Assembly (NCBI RefSeq): GCF_000220525.1
Contig: NZ_AFPK01000071.1
Location: forward strand, 1 to 64,000
Reading direction: 5' to 3'
Origin: Ochrovirga pacifica
Lineage (GTDB): Bacteria > Bacteroidota > Bacteroidia > Flavobacteriales > Flavobacteriaceae
Length of the DNA: 64,000 nucleotides
Positions 35,463 through 48,824 of the stretch are shown here, one piece after another; the stretch's first letter is position 1, and every line of letters starts with the position of its first letter. Under the pieces are notes generated by a model, which was not told the origin of the DNA, made no database searches, and saw nothing but the letters and a program-made list of their open reading frames with translations. Position numbers and translations under genes: made by a program.

Positions 35463-38369
35463 TTAAAAGTTAACATTTAATCCAAGTACAAATGTTCTTG
35501 GTCTAGGATACACATTGTTATCTATTCCTAAATTTACTTCTGGATCTAAACCACTATAATCTGTTATAGTAAGCACATTTTGTACTGAACCATAAACCCT
35601 AACACTTGTTTCTTTATAAAAATCTGGCAACGTATAACCTAGTACTACATTGTCTATTTTAAAAAAAGAAGCCTCTTCTATATAATGATCGCTAAACAAG
35701 TTGATTTTTTGAAATCCAGTTTGCTCGTAGCTCTTGTGTATGTTATTTAAAATAGCATTGTCTGTTAGCATATCTGAAAATCCAATGCTAGAAGCCACGT
35801 TGTTATACACATAGTTTCCTATGCTAGCTCTGGTAACCATATTAAAATCAAAGTTTTTATAGGTAATATTGGTATTGAATCCCATAGTAACATCTGCATA
35901 AGGGTCTTTGTGCATGTACATGTCTTTGTCATTTAGCACTCCGTTTCCATCTCTGTCTACATAAGCTCCTTCGATAGGTCTTCCGTTGGTATCGTAAAGT
36001 TGCTCAAAAACTAAGTAGTTAAAAGGTGCATATCCTTGTACATGTGTTTGGATTTTGTTTCCTGTTCCTCCGCTAATATCTCCTGTAAATTGTTGATCTG
36101 GTAGTCTAGTGATTTCATTATCATTATAAGAAATATTGTATCCAAAGGCTACGGTTATATCACTCGTAGAGATGGCTTTCCAATTTACATTAAACTCAAT
36201 CCCTTTGTTTACCATATCTCCTAAGTTTGCAGCAATTCTATTTCCAAAATTGGTAAAAGGATCTACTACAGTATTGGCAATAACATCTCTGGTTTCTTTT
36301 CTATACACATTTAATGAACCTGATAATTTATGATTTAAGAATGCATAATCGATACCCGCATTGTAAGTTCTTCCTACCTCCCACTTTAACTCTTTGTTAA
36401 CAGGATCGGGTCTGTATGTTTGATAATATTGATTTCCAAATTGATAGTTTGCTGCAGATGTACTTGCCGTATAGCGAGTTAAGAACATATAATCATTTAA
36501 TCCGTTTACGTTCCCGACTTCTCCATAACCCAATCTTAATTTTAAATCGTTTATAAAATCAACATCTTCTAAAAAACTTTCTTTGTGTAGGTTCCATGCT
36601 GCAGCAAAAGAAGAGAAGATTCCCCAACGATCATCTGGACTTAATTTAGAAGAAGCATCCGCTCTAACGGTTGCAGTTAACAAATATTTTCCATCAAAAT
36701 TATAGTTAGCTCTACCAAAGTAAGACAACAGGGTACTTCTGTATTTATCTACATATTCAAAATCATTTCCTTGCTCTTCAGCTTCACTATCGTAGTCGTA
36801 CTTATCTGTTTCAAATTTTTGATAAGAATATCCTCCCATAACATTTAACCCATGTTTTCCAAAATCTTTTTTATAGGTTAGATAAAAGTCAAACAAGGTG
36901 TTTTGTGTATTGTTTCTGTAAGAGGTTCTAGAACCATTAAACGTTGCATCTGAGGTCGGAATGCTTTCTGAAGTTACCTTTCTTCCATGAGTATTTGTTA
37001 AGTCTACCCCTGTATTGATGGTTGCTGTTAGCTCTGGTAAAAAATGTAATTTGTAATCAACTTTTGCATTTCCTATAAAACTTCTTACCTCGGAGCTATC
37101 ATCTACCAAGTTTAACAAAGCTACAGGGTTTGTTGGCACCAAGTTTAATTGATAACCATTGTCTCCTGTCCACGCATAATATCCATCAAAAATAGAGTTT
37201 TCATCACGAACAGCTTGTGTAGGATCAAAACCTACAGCAGCCCCAATAGCATCTCTGTTAGCAAAGGTATTCTCTGTAAAACTTCCTCTGGTATTCAACT
37301 CTACTTTTAAGTGATCATCTAAAAAAGAAGGCATTACGTTTACAGAAGCCGTTGTTCTTTTAAAATTGTCTGTTTTTAAAATTCCATCCTGATCGCTGTA
37401 ACCTAAAGAAACTCTTAGTGGCATGTTTAAAACACTTCCCCTTGCACTAAAATTATGTTGATGACCAATTGCTGTCTGATAAATCTCATCTTGCCAGTTG
37501 GTGTTAGCATCTCCTAACTTGGCAATGTCATCTGCATCTCCTATGGTGTTTATCAACTCTCTAAACGCATCCGCAGTATACACATCAGATTTTTCGGCAG
37601 GCGTATATACAGATGTAGCTGCATTGTACGAAAATTTAAATCCTCCCTTTTTTCCTTTTTTGGTGGTAATTAAAATCACTCCGTTTGCCCCTCTAGATCC
37701 GTATATAGAAGTTGCCGATGCATCTTTTAGTACCACCATACTATCTATATCATCTGGATTGATGGTATTTAGCACATCTCTTGCTCCTCCTAAAGTCTCA
37801 TCACTTAAAGGCAATCCATCTAACACAATTAATGGTGAGCTAGACAACACTAAAGATCCTGTACCTCTAATTACAATATTTTGTTTGTCTCCTGGTGCTC
37901 CACTTGCCGAAGTAACCGTAACTCCAGCTACTTTACCAGTAATTAACTGCTGAGGAGATTGTTGTGGACCTGGGTTAAAAGATTTAGATGTGATTAAATC
38001 TGCAGAACCTGTTAAATCTTCTTTTTTAGAAGAACCATATCCTACACTTAAAGTAACAGCATCTAGACTTGTTACATCTTCTTCTAACAAAATTTCTAAT
38101 TTTCCGTTTGATGGAATTGTTAGCACTTGTGTTTTGTAGCCTATAAAAGAGACTTCAATTGTCTTAGGGCTATTTTCTGCTAATTTTAAAGTAAACATTC
38201 CTTCAAAATCTGTTACGGTTCCGTTGGTTGTTCCTTGTACCAAAACCGAAACACCTGCTAAAGGCAAATCCATTGCCTTATCTTTTACCATTCCAGAAAC
38301 ACTTTTTTGTGCCATCATTCCCATCGGAATTAGAATAGTAACAAACAATATAATTAACGTTTTTTTCAT
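35463..38369 (-). CDS. susC: SusC-like TonB-dependent glycan transporter
   Basis: A 968-residue outer-membrane receptor. After the signal peptide (to MAQ) come a carboxypeptidase-regulatory-like domain (VSGMVKDKAMDLPLAGVSVLVQGT...), the plug with SVGYGSSKKEDLTGS and the SusC signature VVLKDASATSIYGSRGANGVILITTKKG, then the 22-strand barrel ending RPRTFVLGLNVNF. It is the first gene of the leftward operon. The promoter at 38413-38444 overlaps a putative operator. Confidence 0.95.
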   Translation of the reverse strand: MKKTLIILFVTILIPMGMMAQKSVSGMVKDKAMDLPLAGVSVLVQGTTNGTVTDFEGMFTLKLAENSPKTIEVSFIGYKTQVLTIPSNGKLEILLEEDVTSLDAVTLSVGYGSSKKEDLTGSADLITSKSFNPGPQQSPQQLITGKVAGVTVTSASGAPGDKQNIVIRGTGSLVLSSSPLIVLDGLPLSDETLGGARDVLNTINPDDIDSMVVLKDASATSIYGSRGANGVILITTKKGKKGGFKFSYNAATSVYTPAEKSDVYTADAFRELINTIGDADDIAKLGDANTNWQDEIYQTAIGHQHNFSARGSVLNMPLRVSLGYSDQDGILKTDNFKRTTASVNVMPSFLDDHLKVELNTRGSFTENTFANRDAIGAAVGFDPTQAVRDENSIFDGYYAWTGDNGYQLNLVPTNPVALLNLVDDSSEVRSFIGNAKVDYKLHFLPELTATINTGVDLTNTHGRKVTSESIPTSDATFNGSRTSYRNNTQNTLFDFYLTYKKDFGKHGLNVMGGYSYQKFETDKYDYDSEAEEQGNDFEYVDKYRSTLLSYFGRANYNFDGKYLLTATVRADASSKLSPDDRWGIFSSFAAAWNLHKESFLEDVDFINDLKLRLGYGEVGNVNGLNDYMFLTRYTASTSAANYQFGNQYYQTYRPDPVNKELKWEVGRTYNAGIDYAFLNHKLSGSLNVYRKETRDVIANTVVDPFTNFGNRIAANLGDMVNKGIEFNVNWKAISTSDITVAFGYNISYNDNEITRLPDQQFTGDISGGTGNKIQTHVQGYAPFNYLVFEQLYDTNGRPIEGAYVDRDGNGVLNDKDMYMHKDPYADVTMGFNTNITYKNFDFNMVTRASIGNYVYNNVASSIGFSDMLTDNAILNNIHKSYEQTGFQKINLFSDHYIEEASFFKIDNVVLGYTLPDFYKETSVRVYGSVQNVLTITDYSGLDPEVNLGIDNNVYPRPRTFVLGLNVNF

Positions 38370-38409
38370 ACTTTTAAGTTTAGTAATTAACTTATTTTTT
38401 TACATCTCG

Positions 38410-38471
38410 ACGTAAACGTAGCTAAAAATAAAAGTGATGTCAAATTGGGAAATCAACTATCACGTTTTCGT
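38410..38471 (-). promoter_or_regulatory. susC promoter with two LacI-type operator candidates
   Basis: On the minus strand TTTG (plus 38441-38444) is followed after 20 bases by TACGTTTA (plus 38413-38420), a good match to the Bacteroidetes -33/-7 pair. The palindrome-like ACGTTTACGT (plus 38410-38419) covers the -7 element. A second copy, ACGTTTTCGT, with the wider dyad CACG-TTTT-CGTG, lies at 38461-38472 upstream of the -33. The centres are 52 bp apart, about five helical turns. Confidence 0.65.
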
Positions 38472-38581
38472 GTTAATAAGTTTTATAAAAAAGTACATAA
38501 AAGTAAGTTTTTTAACCATTTCATAATTCAGATATTGCTTTTTTATGATTATGTTTATTTTAGCACCTCAAAACTAAAAAT

Positions 38582-39625
38582 ATGTCAAAAAGAATCACTC
38601 TTAAACAAATTGCAAAAGAGCTTAATTTATCGATTTCTACAGTGTCAAAATCGCTAAGAAACAGCCATGAAATTAGTGAGGAAACTAAAAATTTAGTCCA
38701 AGCTTTTGCCAAGTTCTACAATTACAAACCCAATAGCATTGCTCTTAATTTAAGAAACAACAAATCTAAAACCATAGGAATTATCATTCCAGAAATAACA
38801 CATTATTTCTTTTCTAATGTAATTGCTGGTATAGATAGTGAAGCAAATAAAAAAGGATACCGTGTTGTGGTAAGTCTTTCTAATGAAACTTTTGATACCG
38901 AGGTAATTAATATGGAAACTTTAGCCAATGGAAGTGTAGATGGCTTTATCATCTCCGTAGCCAAAGAAACCCTACTAAACAAAGACTTTCATCACTTTAA
39001 AGAAACCATTAACCAAGGAATGCCTATTGTTATGTTCGATAGGGTTACCAATGAAGTTGGTTGCGACAAAGTAATTATTGATGACAAAGCCGGTGCAAAA
39101 AAAGCAGTAAACAAATTGGTTGGTAGCGGATGTAAAAAAATAGCCCTTGTAACCACAGAAGACTATATTACCGTAGGAAAACTTAGAACGGATGGCTATA
39201 AAGAAGCCTTAGAAGATCATGAAATTCCTTTTGACCCAAATTTGTTAATCCGCATTCAAGACCAAGGAGGTGATAAAGATGAAGTTGTTAGAATATTGGA
39301 ACAAGACATAATTAAACTACTTTATCAGCATCCAAATATTGATGCCTTTTTTGCTGTAAACGAACTTTCTGCCATTACTGTAATGAAAACAGCCATGAAC
39401 ATGGATTACAAAATTCCTGATGACATTTCAATCATTGCTTTTACAGACGGTGTTTTATCAAAATACTCTATTCCAGCCATGACTACTGTTAGCCAACATG
39501 CGTTTGAAATGGGAGTTGCATCTGCTAAATTACTGATAGACAAAATAGAAGAAAACACCAACTCAGAATTCTTTGTTACACAAACCATGGAAGCAACTTT
39601 GATTGAAAGACAGACAACTAAATAA
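38582..39625 (+). CDS. LacI-family transcriptional regulator of the glucan locus
   Basis: A 347-residue LacI/GalR protein. The N-terminal helix-turn-helix is TLKQIAKELNLSISTVSKSLRNSHEISEETK (residues 6-36), followed by the hinge YKPNSIALNLRNNKSKTIGIIIPEI and a periplasmic-binding-protein-like sensor with FDRV, IDDKAGA and FAVNELSAITVM. It lies divergent from susC and directly upstream of the sugar transporter operon, so it most likely responds to maltose or a maltodextrin and controls both directions. The CG-centred sites at 38410 and 38461 fit a LacI-type operator. Confidence 0.92.
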   Translation: MSKRITLKQIAKELNLSISTVSKSLRNSHEISEETKNLVQAFAKFYNYKPNSIALNLRNNKSKTIGIIIPEITHYFFSNVIAGIDSEANKKGYRVVVSLSNETFDTEVINMETLANGSVDGFIISVAKETLLNKDFHHFKETINQGMPIVMFDRVTNEVGCDKVIIDDKAGAKKAVNKLVGSGCKKIALVTTEDYITVGKLRTDGYKEALEDHEIPFDPNLLIRIQDQGGDKDEVVRILEQDIIKLLYQHPNIDAFFAVNELSAITVMKTAMNMDYKIPDDISIIAFTDGVLSKYSIPAMTTVSQHAFEMGVASAKLLIDKIEENTNSEFFVTQTMEATLIERQTTK

Positions 39626-39631
39626 ACTTTT

Positions 39632-39662
39632 TTTGAAATTTTGAAAAAAAACTCTACTTTTG
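39632..39662 (+). promoter_or_regulatory. Promoter of the MFS-PGM-GH65-GH97 operon
   Basis: TTTG at 39632-39635, a 19-base spacer and TACTTTTG at 39655-39662 match the Bacteroidetes consensus TTTG-N19-TAnnTTTG exactly. Transcription would start about 90 bases before the MFS ATG, leaving a long leader. Confidence 0.75.
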
Positions 39663-39670
39663 TAGAAATA

Positions 39671-39720
39671 TCGAGACTTATTTTTTTACATCTCTCAACT
39701 AAATTAATAATAAGTCTTGA
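39671..39720 (+). promoter_or_regulatory. Inverted repeat in the leader of the MFS operon
   Basis: TCGAGACTTATT at 39671-39682 pairs with AATAAGTCTTGA at 39709-39720, 11 of 12 positions, with 26 bases between. It lies just after the predicted start of transcription and before the MFS gene. There is no T run, so it is not a simple terminator. It could be an RNA hairpin or a protein site; it does not match the ACGTTTWCGT motif. Confidence 0.5.
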
Positions 39721-39761
39721 TGAGTCTTCGTACTTATCGGCAATAAAATACTATTGCGATA

Positions 39762-41096
39762 ATGAAAAAACGCACACTTCGTTTTACAGAAATATGGAAC
39801 ATGAGTTTTGGGTTCTTGGGCATCCAAATGGGTTTTGCTTTGCAAAATGCCAATGCTAGCAGAATTCTACAAACGTTTGGTGCAGACATTCATCAATTAT
39901 CTTGGTTTTGGATTATTGCTCCGCTAATGGGGCTTATTGTACAACCCATTGTAGGGTACTACAGCGACAAAACCTGGACAAAACTAGGAAGAAGAAGACC
40001 TTACTTTTTAGCAGGTGCATTACTAGCCTCAATTGGGCTAATCTTAATGCCACAAGCCCATTTATTTATTGCTTTTTTACCACCACTCTGGATAGGAGCA
40101 GGTATGCTTATGATAATGGATGCATCGTTTAACGTTGCCATGGAACCTTTTAGAGCATTGGTAGGTGATAATTTGGGAGATCATCAAAAGACTTTAGGAT
40201 TTAGTATTCAGACTGTATTAATAGGTATTGGTGCAGTAATAGGTTCGTGGTTACCTTATGTTTTGGCAAAAGGATTAGGACTTACTGCTGTAACCAGTAG
40301 CGGTATACCTCAAAATCTTATTGTTTCTTTTATTATAGGAGCTATCATCTTAATCGCTTCTGTACTCGTTACAGTATTTACTACAAAAGAATATACTCCA
40401 AAAGAGTTAGCTTCTTTTACTGTTAATAAAAACGAATTAAAAGAAAACAAGCACAAAGCTTTTGGACTACAATCTATTGCTACAGATTTTAAAAACATGC
40501 CCAAAACCATGAAACAACTATCAGGAGTTCAGTTTTTTTCATGGTTTGGTCTCTTTGGTATGTGGGTATTTACTACGCCTGCCATCGCACAACATATATT
40601 TAACACAAACGACACACACTCAACACTATATAACGAAGCTGGAGATTGGGTAGGAATCATTTTTGGTATTTACAACCTAACCTCTGCTATAGTTGCTTTT
40701 TTCTTAACCTCCCTTTCTAAAAAAATAGGGCGTAAAGAAACACATGCCATCTCGTTATTTATAGGAGGACTAGGTTTGATCTCTATTTTTTTTGCTACCG
40801 ATAAATATTTTTTAATAGGCAGTATGATTGCCGTAGGAATTGCTTGGGCTAGTATCCTTAGCATGCCTTATGCAATGCTTGCTGGTGCTATCAACCCAAA
40901 AAAAATGGGAGTATACATGGGGATTTTTAACTTTTTTATTGTCATTCCTCAAATCATCAATGCACTTATTGGTGGACCTATCGTAAAATACCTGTATGGA
41001 AATCAAGCAATTTATGCTCTTATAACTGCAGGTGTGTCTTTTGTTATTGCAGCTATTTTAGCCCTACGTATTAAAGACGTATCGTTTGTAAAATAA
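39762..41096 (+). CDS. MFS sugar transporter (SLC45-like, probable maltose importer)
   Basis: A 444-residue inner-membrane carrier with about 12 hydrophobic segments. It shows the SLC45-type signatures NMSFGFLGIQMGFALQNANASRILQTFGA and the first cytoplasmic loop GYYSDKTWTKLGRRRPYFLAG. It leads the operon with beta-phosphoglucomutase, maltose phosphorylase and GH97, which points to maltose or short maltodextrin import into the cytoplasm. Substrate is inferred from context. Confidence 0.88.
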   Translation: MKKRTLRFTEIWNMSFGFLGIQMGFALQNANASRILQTFGADIHQLSWFWIIAPLMGLIVQPIVGYYSDKTWTKLGRRRPYFLAGALLASIGLILMPQAHLFIAFLPPLWIGAGMLMIMDASFNVAMEPFRALVGDNLGDHQKTLGFSIQTVLIGIGAVIGSWLPYVLAKGLGLTAVTSSGIPQNLIVSFIIGAIILIASVLVTVFTTKEYTPKELASFTVNKNELKENKHKAFGLQSIATDFKNMPKTMKQLSGVQFFSWFGLFGMWVFTTPAIAQHIFNTNDTHSTLYNEAGDWVGIIFGIYNLTSAIVAFFLTSLSKKIGRKETHAISLFIGGLGLISIFFATDKYFLIGSMIAVGIAWASILSMPYAMLAGAINPKKMGVYMGIFNFFIVIPQIINALIGGPIVKYLYGNQAIYALITAGVSFVIAAILALRIKDVSFVK

Positions 41097-41175
41097 CAAG
41101 AACTCCACAAATACATAATCAACAAAACATTTAACTAAGACAGTATATCTGTGTTTGGTTTAAAAAAACAACAAG

Positions 41176-41829
41176 ATGATCAAAGGATTTATATTCGATT
41201 TGGATGGAGTCATTGTAGACACCGCTAAGTACCATTATTTAGCATGGAAAGAGCTTGCCAATTCCATTAATATCGACTTTACGGAAACTGAAAACGAACA
41301 ATTAAAGGGAGTTAGTAGAGCAGAATCGCTGCAAAGAATTTTAAACTGGGGAAATGTAGAATTATCAGAAACGAAATTTAACCGTATGATGAGCGATAAA
41401 AACAAAATATATATAGACTATATAAACAAGATGGATGAAACAGATATTTTGCCCGATGTACCAAGAGTTTTAAACTTTTTAAAAACACATAAACAATTAA
41501 TTGCCCTGGGTTCTGCGAGTAAGAATGCTAAATACATTTTAAAAAAACTAGATCTTTTTGATGAATTTCATGTAATTATTGATGGTGCATCGGTTACGAA
41601 TCCCAAACCTAATCCTGAAGTATTTTTAACAGCCGCAGAAAAATTGCACGTGTCTCCGATTGATTGTTTTGTATTTGAAGATGCTGAAGCTGGAATAGAA
41701 GCCGCTAATGCTGCCCATATGAAAACTATTGGCATTGGAGACCCAAAAATTTTAAGTAAAGCCAACAAAATTTTTAGTGATTTTACACAAATCCCAAATG
41801 TTTACTTAAAAAACCTAATCTATAAATAG
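41176..41829 (+). CDS. pgmB: Beta-phosphoglucomutase
   Basis: A 217-residue HAD-family mutase converting beta-glucose-1-phosphate to glucose-6-phosphate. The nucleophile/acid pair is in FIFDLDGVIVDTA (D8 and D10), the cap has LKGVSRAESL, and the later motifs are LGSASKNAK and KPNPEVFLTAAEKL with VFEDAEAGIEAA. It is directly upstream of maltose phosphorylase, whose product it consumes, separated by 7 bases. Confidence 0.94.
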   Translation: MIKGFIFDLDGVIVDTAKYHYLAWKELANSINIDFTETENEQLKGVSRAESLQRILNWGNVELSETKFNRMMSDKNKIYIDYINKMDETDILPDVPRVLNFLKTHKQLIALGSASKNAKYILKKLDLFDEFHVIIDGASVTNPKPNPEVFLTAAEKLHVSPIDCFVFEDAEAGIEAANAAHMKTIGIGDPKILSKANKIFSDFTQIPNVYLKNLIYK

Positions 41830-41836
41830 AAAAGAA

Positions 41837-46257
<4,421 letters not shown>

Positions 46258-46286
46258 TCATTTTATTATTTTAGTTTTTTATGTTC

Positions 46287-46325
46287 AAAAGGCTATTCTA
46301 CTTTTATAGGGAATAGCCTTTGTTT
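46287..46325. terminator. Bidirectional terminator between GH97 and pirin genes
   Basis: AAAGGCTATTC at 46288-46298 and GAATAGCCTTT at 46311-46321 form an 11-bp perfect stem, between two converging genes. Confidence 0.85.
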
Positions 46326-46328
46326 TCA

Positions 46329-47039
46329 TTAAACCATAGGAACTTCCATCAATAAAATATGTGAACTAGTTTTAAATTCAAAATGTACCTCATCAGCCTC
46401 TTGTATTCCCAAACCATCTCTACTTATTAACTCTGTATCATCCACTCTTAAATCACCATACAGAACAAAAACATACAGTCCGTTTTCTTTGTTTTGTAGC
46501 TGATATGTAGCTGTTGTAGTCCCATCAAACTTTCCCATAGAGAAATAAGCATCTTGATGAATCCACACTCCCTCATCTTCTGCATTGGGTGATAAAATTT
46601 GGTAAAATTCGTTTTGCTTTTCCAGTTCTTTAATAGACTGCTGATCGTATCTTGGTGTTACGTCTTTTTTATTTGGGAACAACCAAATCTGAAGAAATTC
46701 CACAGGAATATCAGCATTTTTATTAAACTCGCTATGATATACTCCCGTACCCGCACTCATTACCTGAATATCTCCTTCCTTAATCACCCCATGAGTTCCC
46801 ATAGAGTCTTTATGTTCCAAATCACCTGATAAAGGAATTGAAATAATTTCCATGTTATCATGCGGATGGGTTCCAAACCCCTTTCCTCCTGCAACTTTAT
46901 CATCATTTAAAACACGCAATACCCCAAAATTCATTCTTGTAGGTTCATGATACCCAGCAAAACTAAAAGTGTGATGGCTATCTAACCATCCATGATTGGC
47001 ATGCCCTCTTGTACCTGCTCTGTGTATTGTTTTTTTCAT
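46329..47039 (-). CDS. Pirin family bicupin protein
   Basis: A 236-residue protein with the pirin N-terminal cupin: THRAGTRGHANHGWLDSHHTFSF, then GFGTHPHDNMEIISIPLSGDLEHKDSMG, which carries the metal-binding histidines, and MSAGTGVYHSEFN. Some pirins act as quercetin dioxygenases or redox-responsive regulators; which applies here is unknown. It lies head to tail with the CPXCG gene, 58 bases apart. Confidence 0.92.
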   Translation of the reverse strand: MKKTIHRAGTRGHANHGWLDSHHTFSFAGYHEPTRMNFGVLRVLNDDKVAGGKGFGTHPHDNMEIISIPLSGDLEHKDSMGTHGVIKEGDIQVMSAGTGVYHSEFNKNADIPVEFLQIWLFPNKKDVTPRYDQQSIKELEKQNEFYQILSPNAEDEGVWIHQDAYFSMGKFDGTTTATYQLQNKENGLYVFVLYGDLRVDDTELISRDGLGIQEADEVHFEFKTSSHILLMEVPMV

Positions 47040-47097
47040 TGGATTTGTATTTTGTTAGAGTATACAATAAGTCGTAAAAAAACTACTTACTTGCAAT

Positions 47098-47274
47098 TTA
47101 TTGACCTATGGGATTTGCTTCAAAAAAAATCAAAACGTCTTTATCCCACTGTGTTTTTACCTCTATTGGATTGCAACAAACTTCACAATCTTGTATATAG
47201 GTTTCACTAATAGAAAACTCTAAAAACATGCTAATTGTTTCCCAACAATAGGGACACGTAAATTCCTGCTCCAT
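47098..47274 (-). CDS. CPXCG-type small cysteine-rich protein
   Basis: A short gene of 58 codons from ATG 47274 to TAA 47098. The protein MEQEFTCPYCWETISMFLEF... has a first zinc-knuckle pair CPYC (C7, C10) and a second cluster QDCEVCCNPIEV (C30, C33, C34), the layout of the CPXCG family. In this copy the usual Gly after CPYC... is Trp. Such proteins probably bind zinc; their role is not known. It lies between trkH and the pirin gene on the same strand. Confidence 0.85.
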   Translation of the reverse strand: MEQEFTCPYCWETISMFLEFSISETYIQDCEVCCNPIEVKTQWDKDVLIFFEANPIGQ

Positions 47275-47321
47275 ACTACTTAATTTGTTGTTAAAAAGTT
47301 ACAAATTAAGCACGACCCCCC

Positions 47322-48821
47322 CTAATTTGTTTTCCAGAAATACGGAGTAATTACAATCAATACGGTAAAAAGTTCTAATCTTCCTAATAGCATTAAAAAG
47401 GAGCAGAACAACTTGGCTGCATCGTTTAAATGTGCAAAATTATCTACAGGACTTAACGTTCCTAATGCAGGACCAATATTCCCTAAACAAGAAGCAGCAG
47501 CTCCTAAAGCCGAAAGAAAATCTAACCCTAAAAACGCTAGAATAATGGTACTTAGAATAAAAATCAACATATAGATTACAAAAAACGAAAGAATGTTAAA
47601 AATAATCACTCTAGAGACCCTACTTCCGTTGTATCGTACCGAAATAATCGCTTTAGGATGCAATTGTTTTTTAAGTTCTAGCAAAGAGTTTTTAATCATA
47701 ATAACATGACGAACTATTTTTACTCCCCCACTTGTTGAACCAGCAGAACCTCCTATAAAAAACAAAGAGAACATTAGTGCAGTTGCTAGGTGGTTCCACA
47801 TGGTAAAATCTGCCGATACAAAACCTGTTGTTGTAATAACACTTAGCACTTGAAAAGCAGAGTGCCTAAAAGCACTTTCTAAACTTCCGTAAGGTTTTGG
47901 ATGATCTATTGTAGTTTGTAAGTTAGGATCTTGATACCAGTTGATTAACACTGTAATTGTAACTGTAACTAAAGCTACAATAATAAAGTACCATTTAAAC
48001 TCATCATCTTTATAAATTCTAGAAGTTTTTCCTTTTAAAGCAAAGTAACTCAGTACAAAATTTGCTCCAGCAATAAACATAAATACTATAATAATGTACT
48101 GAATTAAAGGATTGTTATTCCAGTAGGCAATACTGGCATTTTTTGTAGAGAATCCTCCTGTACTTAAGGTTGCCATCGCATGATTAATAGCATCAAACCA
48201 GGTCATTCCAGCCATTTTTAACAGTAAAAATTCTAAAACGGTATATCCGAAATAAATCAACCAAAGACGTTTTGCAGTTTGTGTAATTCTTGGATGCAAC
48301 TTATCTGTTGACGGTCCTGGAGCTTCGGCTACAAACAACTGCATCCCTCCAATTCCTAAAAGTGGCAAAATAGCCACCGTAAGTACAATAATCCCCATTC
48401 CTCCAATCCAATGGGTTGCACTTCTCCAAAACAACACGCCTTTGGAAACAGACTCTATATCGGTTAAAATTGAGGCTCCTGTAGTAGAATAACCCGAAAT
48501 GGTTTCGAAAATAGCATCAGGAAAAGATTGAATAGAACCTGTTAACAAATAAGGCAGCGTACCTGTTAAGGTTAGCATTAACCAACCTAGTGTTACAATC
48601 AAATATCCGTCTCTTTTGTGTATTCTTTTTTCGGCATTCCTATTATTGTACCATAACAAAAAACCGATAGAAATGGTAATTAAACCAGCGTATAAAATTC
48701 CTGAACAGGCTTCTTTGGAATAAAACCAAGAAATAGGTTCTGTAATTAACATAAAAAAACCATTCATCATGGATGTTAACCCCAAAAAGCTAGCAATAAT
48801 TTTAAAGTTTATTCCCTTCAT
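47322..48821 (-). CDS. trkH: TrkH-type potassium uptake membrane subunit
   Basis: A 499-residue integral membrane protein with four M1-P-M2 units. The filter-like loops TTGASILTDIES, STGGFSTKN, TTTGFVSADF and LGNIGPALG are all present, each with the conserved glycine. It is three bases downstream of trkA, giving a complete Trk/Ktr-type potassium system. The length and the N-terminal extra helices fit TrkH. Confidence 0.94.
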   Translation of the reverse strand: MKGINFKIIASFLGLTSMMNGFFMLITEPISWFYSKEACSGILYAGLITISIGFLLWYNNRNAEKRIHKRDGYLIVTLGWLMLTLTGTLPYLLTGSIQSFPDAIFETISGYSTTGASILTDIESVSKGVLFWRSATHWIGGMGIIVLTVAILPLLGIGGMQLFVAEAPGPSTDKLHPRITQTAKRLWLIYFGYTVLEFLLLKMAGMTWFDAINHAMATLSTGGFSTKNASIAYWNNNPLIQYIIIVFMFIAGANFVLSYFALKGKTSRIYKDDEFKWYFIIVALVTVTITVLINWYQDPNLQTTIDHPKPYGSLESAFRHSAFQVLSVITTTGFVSADFTMWNHLATALMFSLFFIGGSAGSTSGGVKIVRHVIMIKNSLLELKKQLHPKAIISVRYNGSRVSRVIIFNILSFFVIYMLIFILSTIILAFLGLDFLSALGAAASCLGNIGPALGTLSPVDNFAHLNDAAKLFCSFLMLLGRLELFTVLIVITPYFWKTN

Positions 48822-48824
48822 ATA

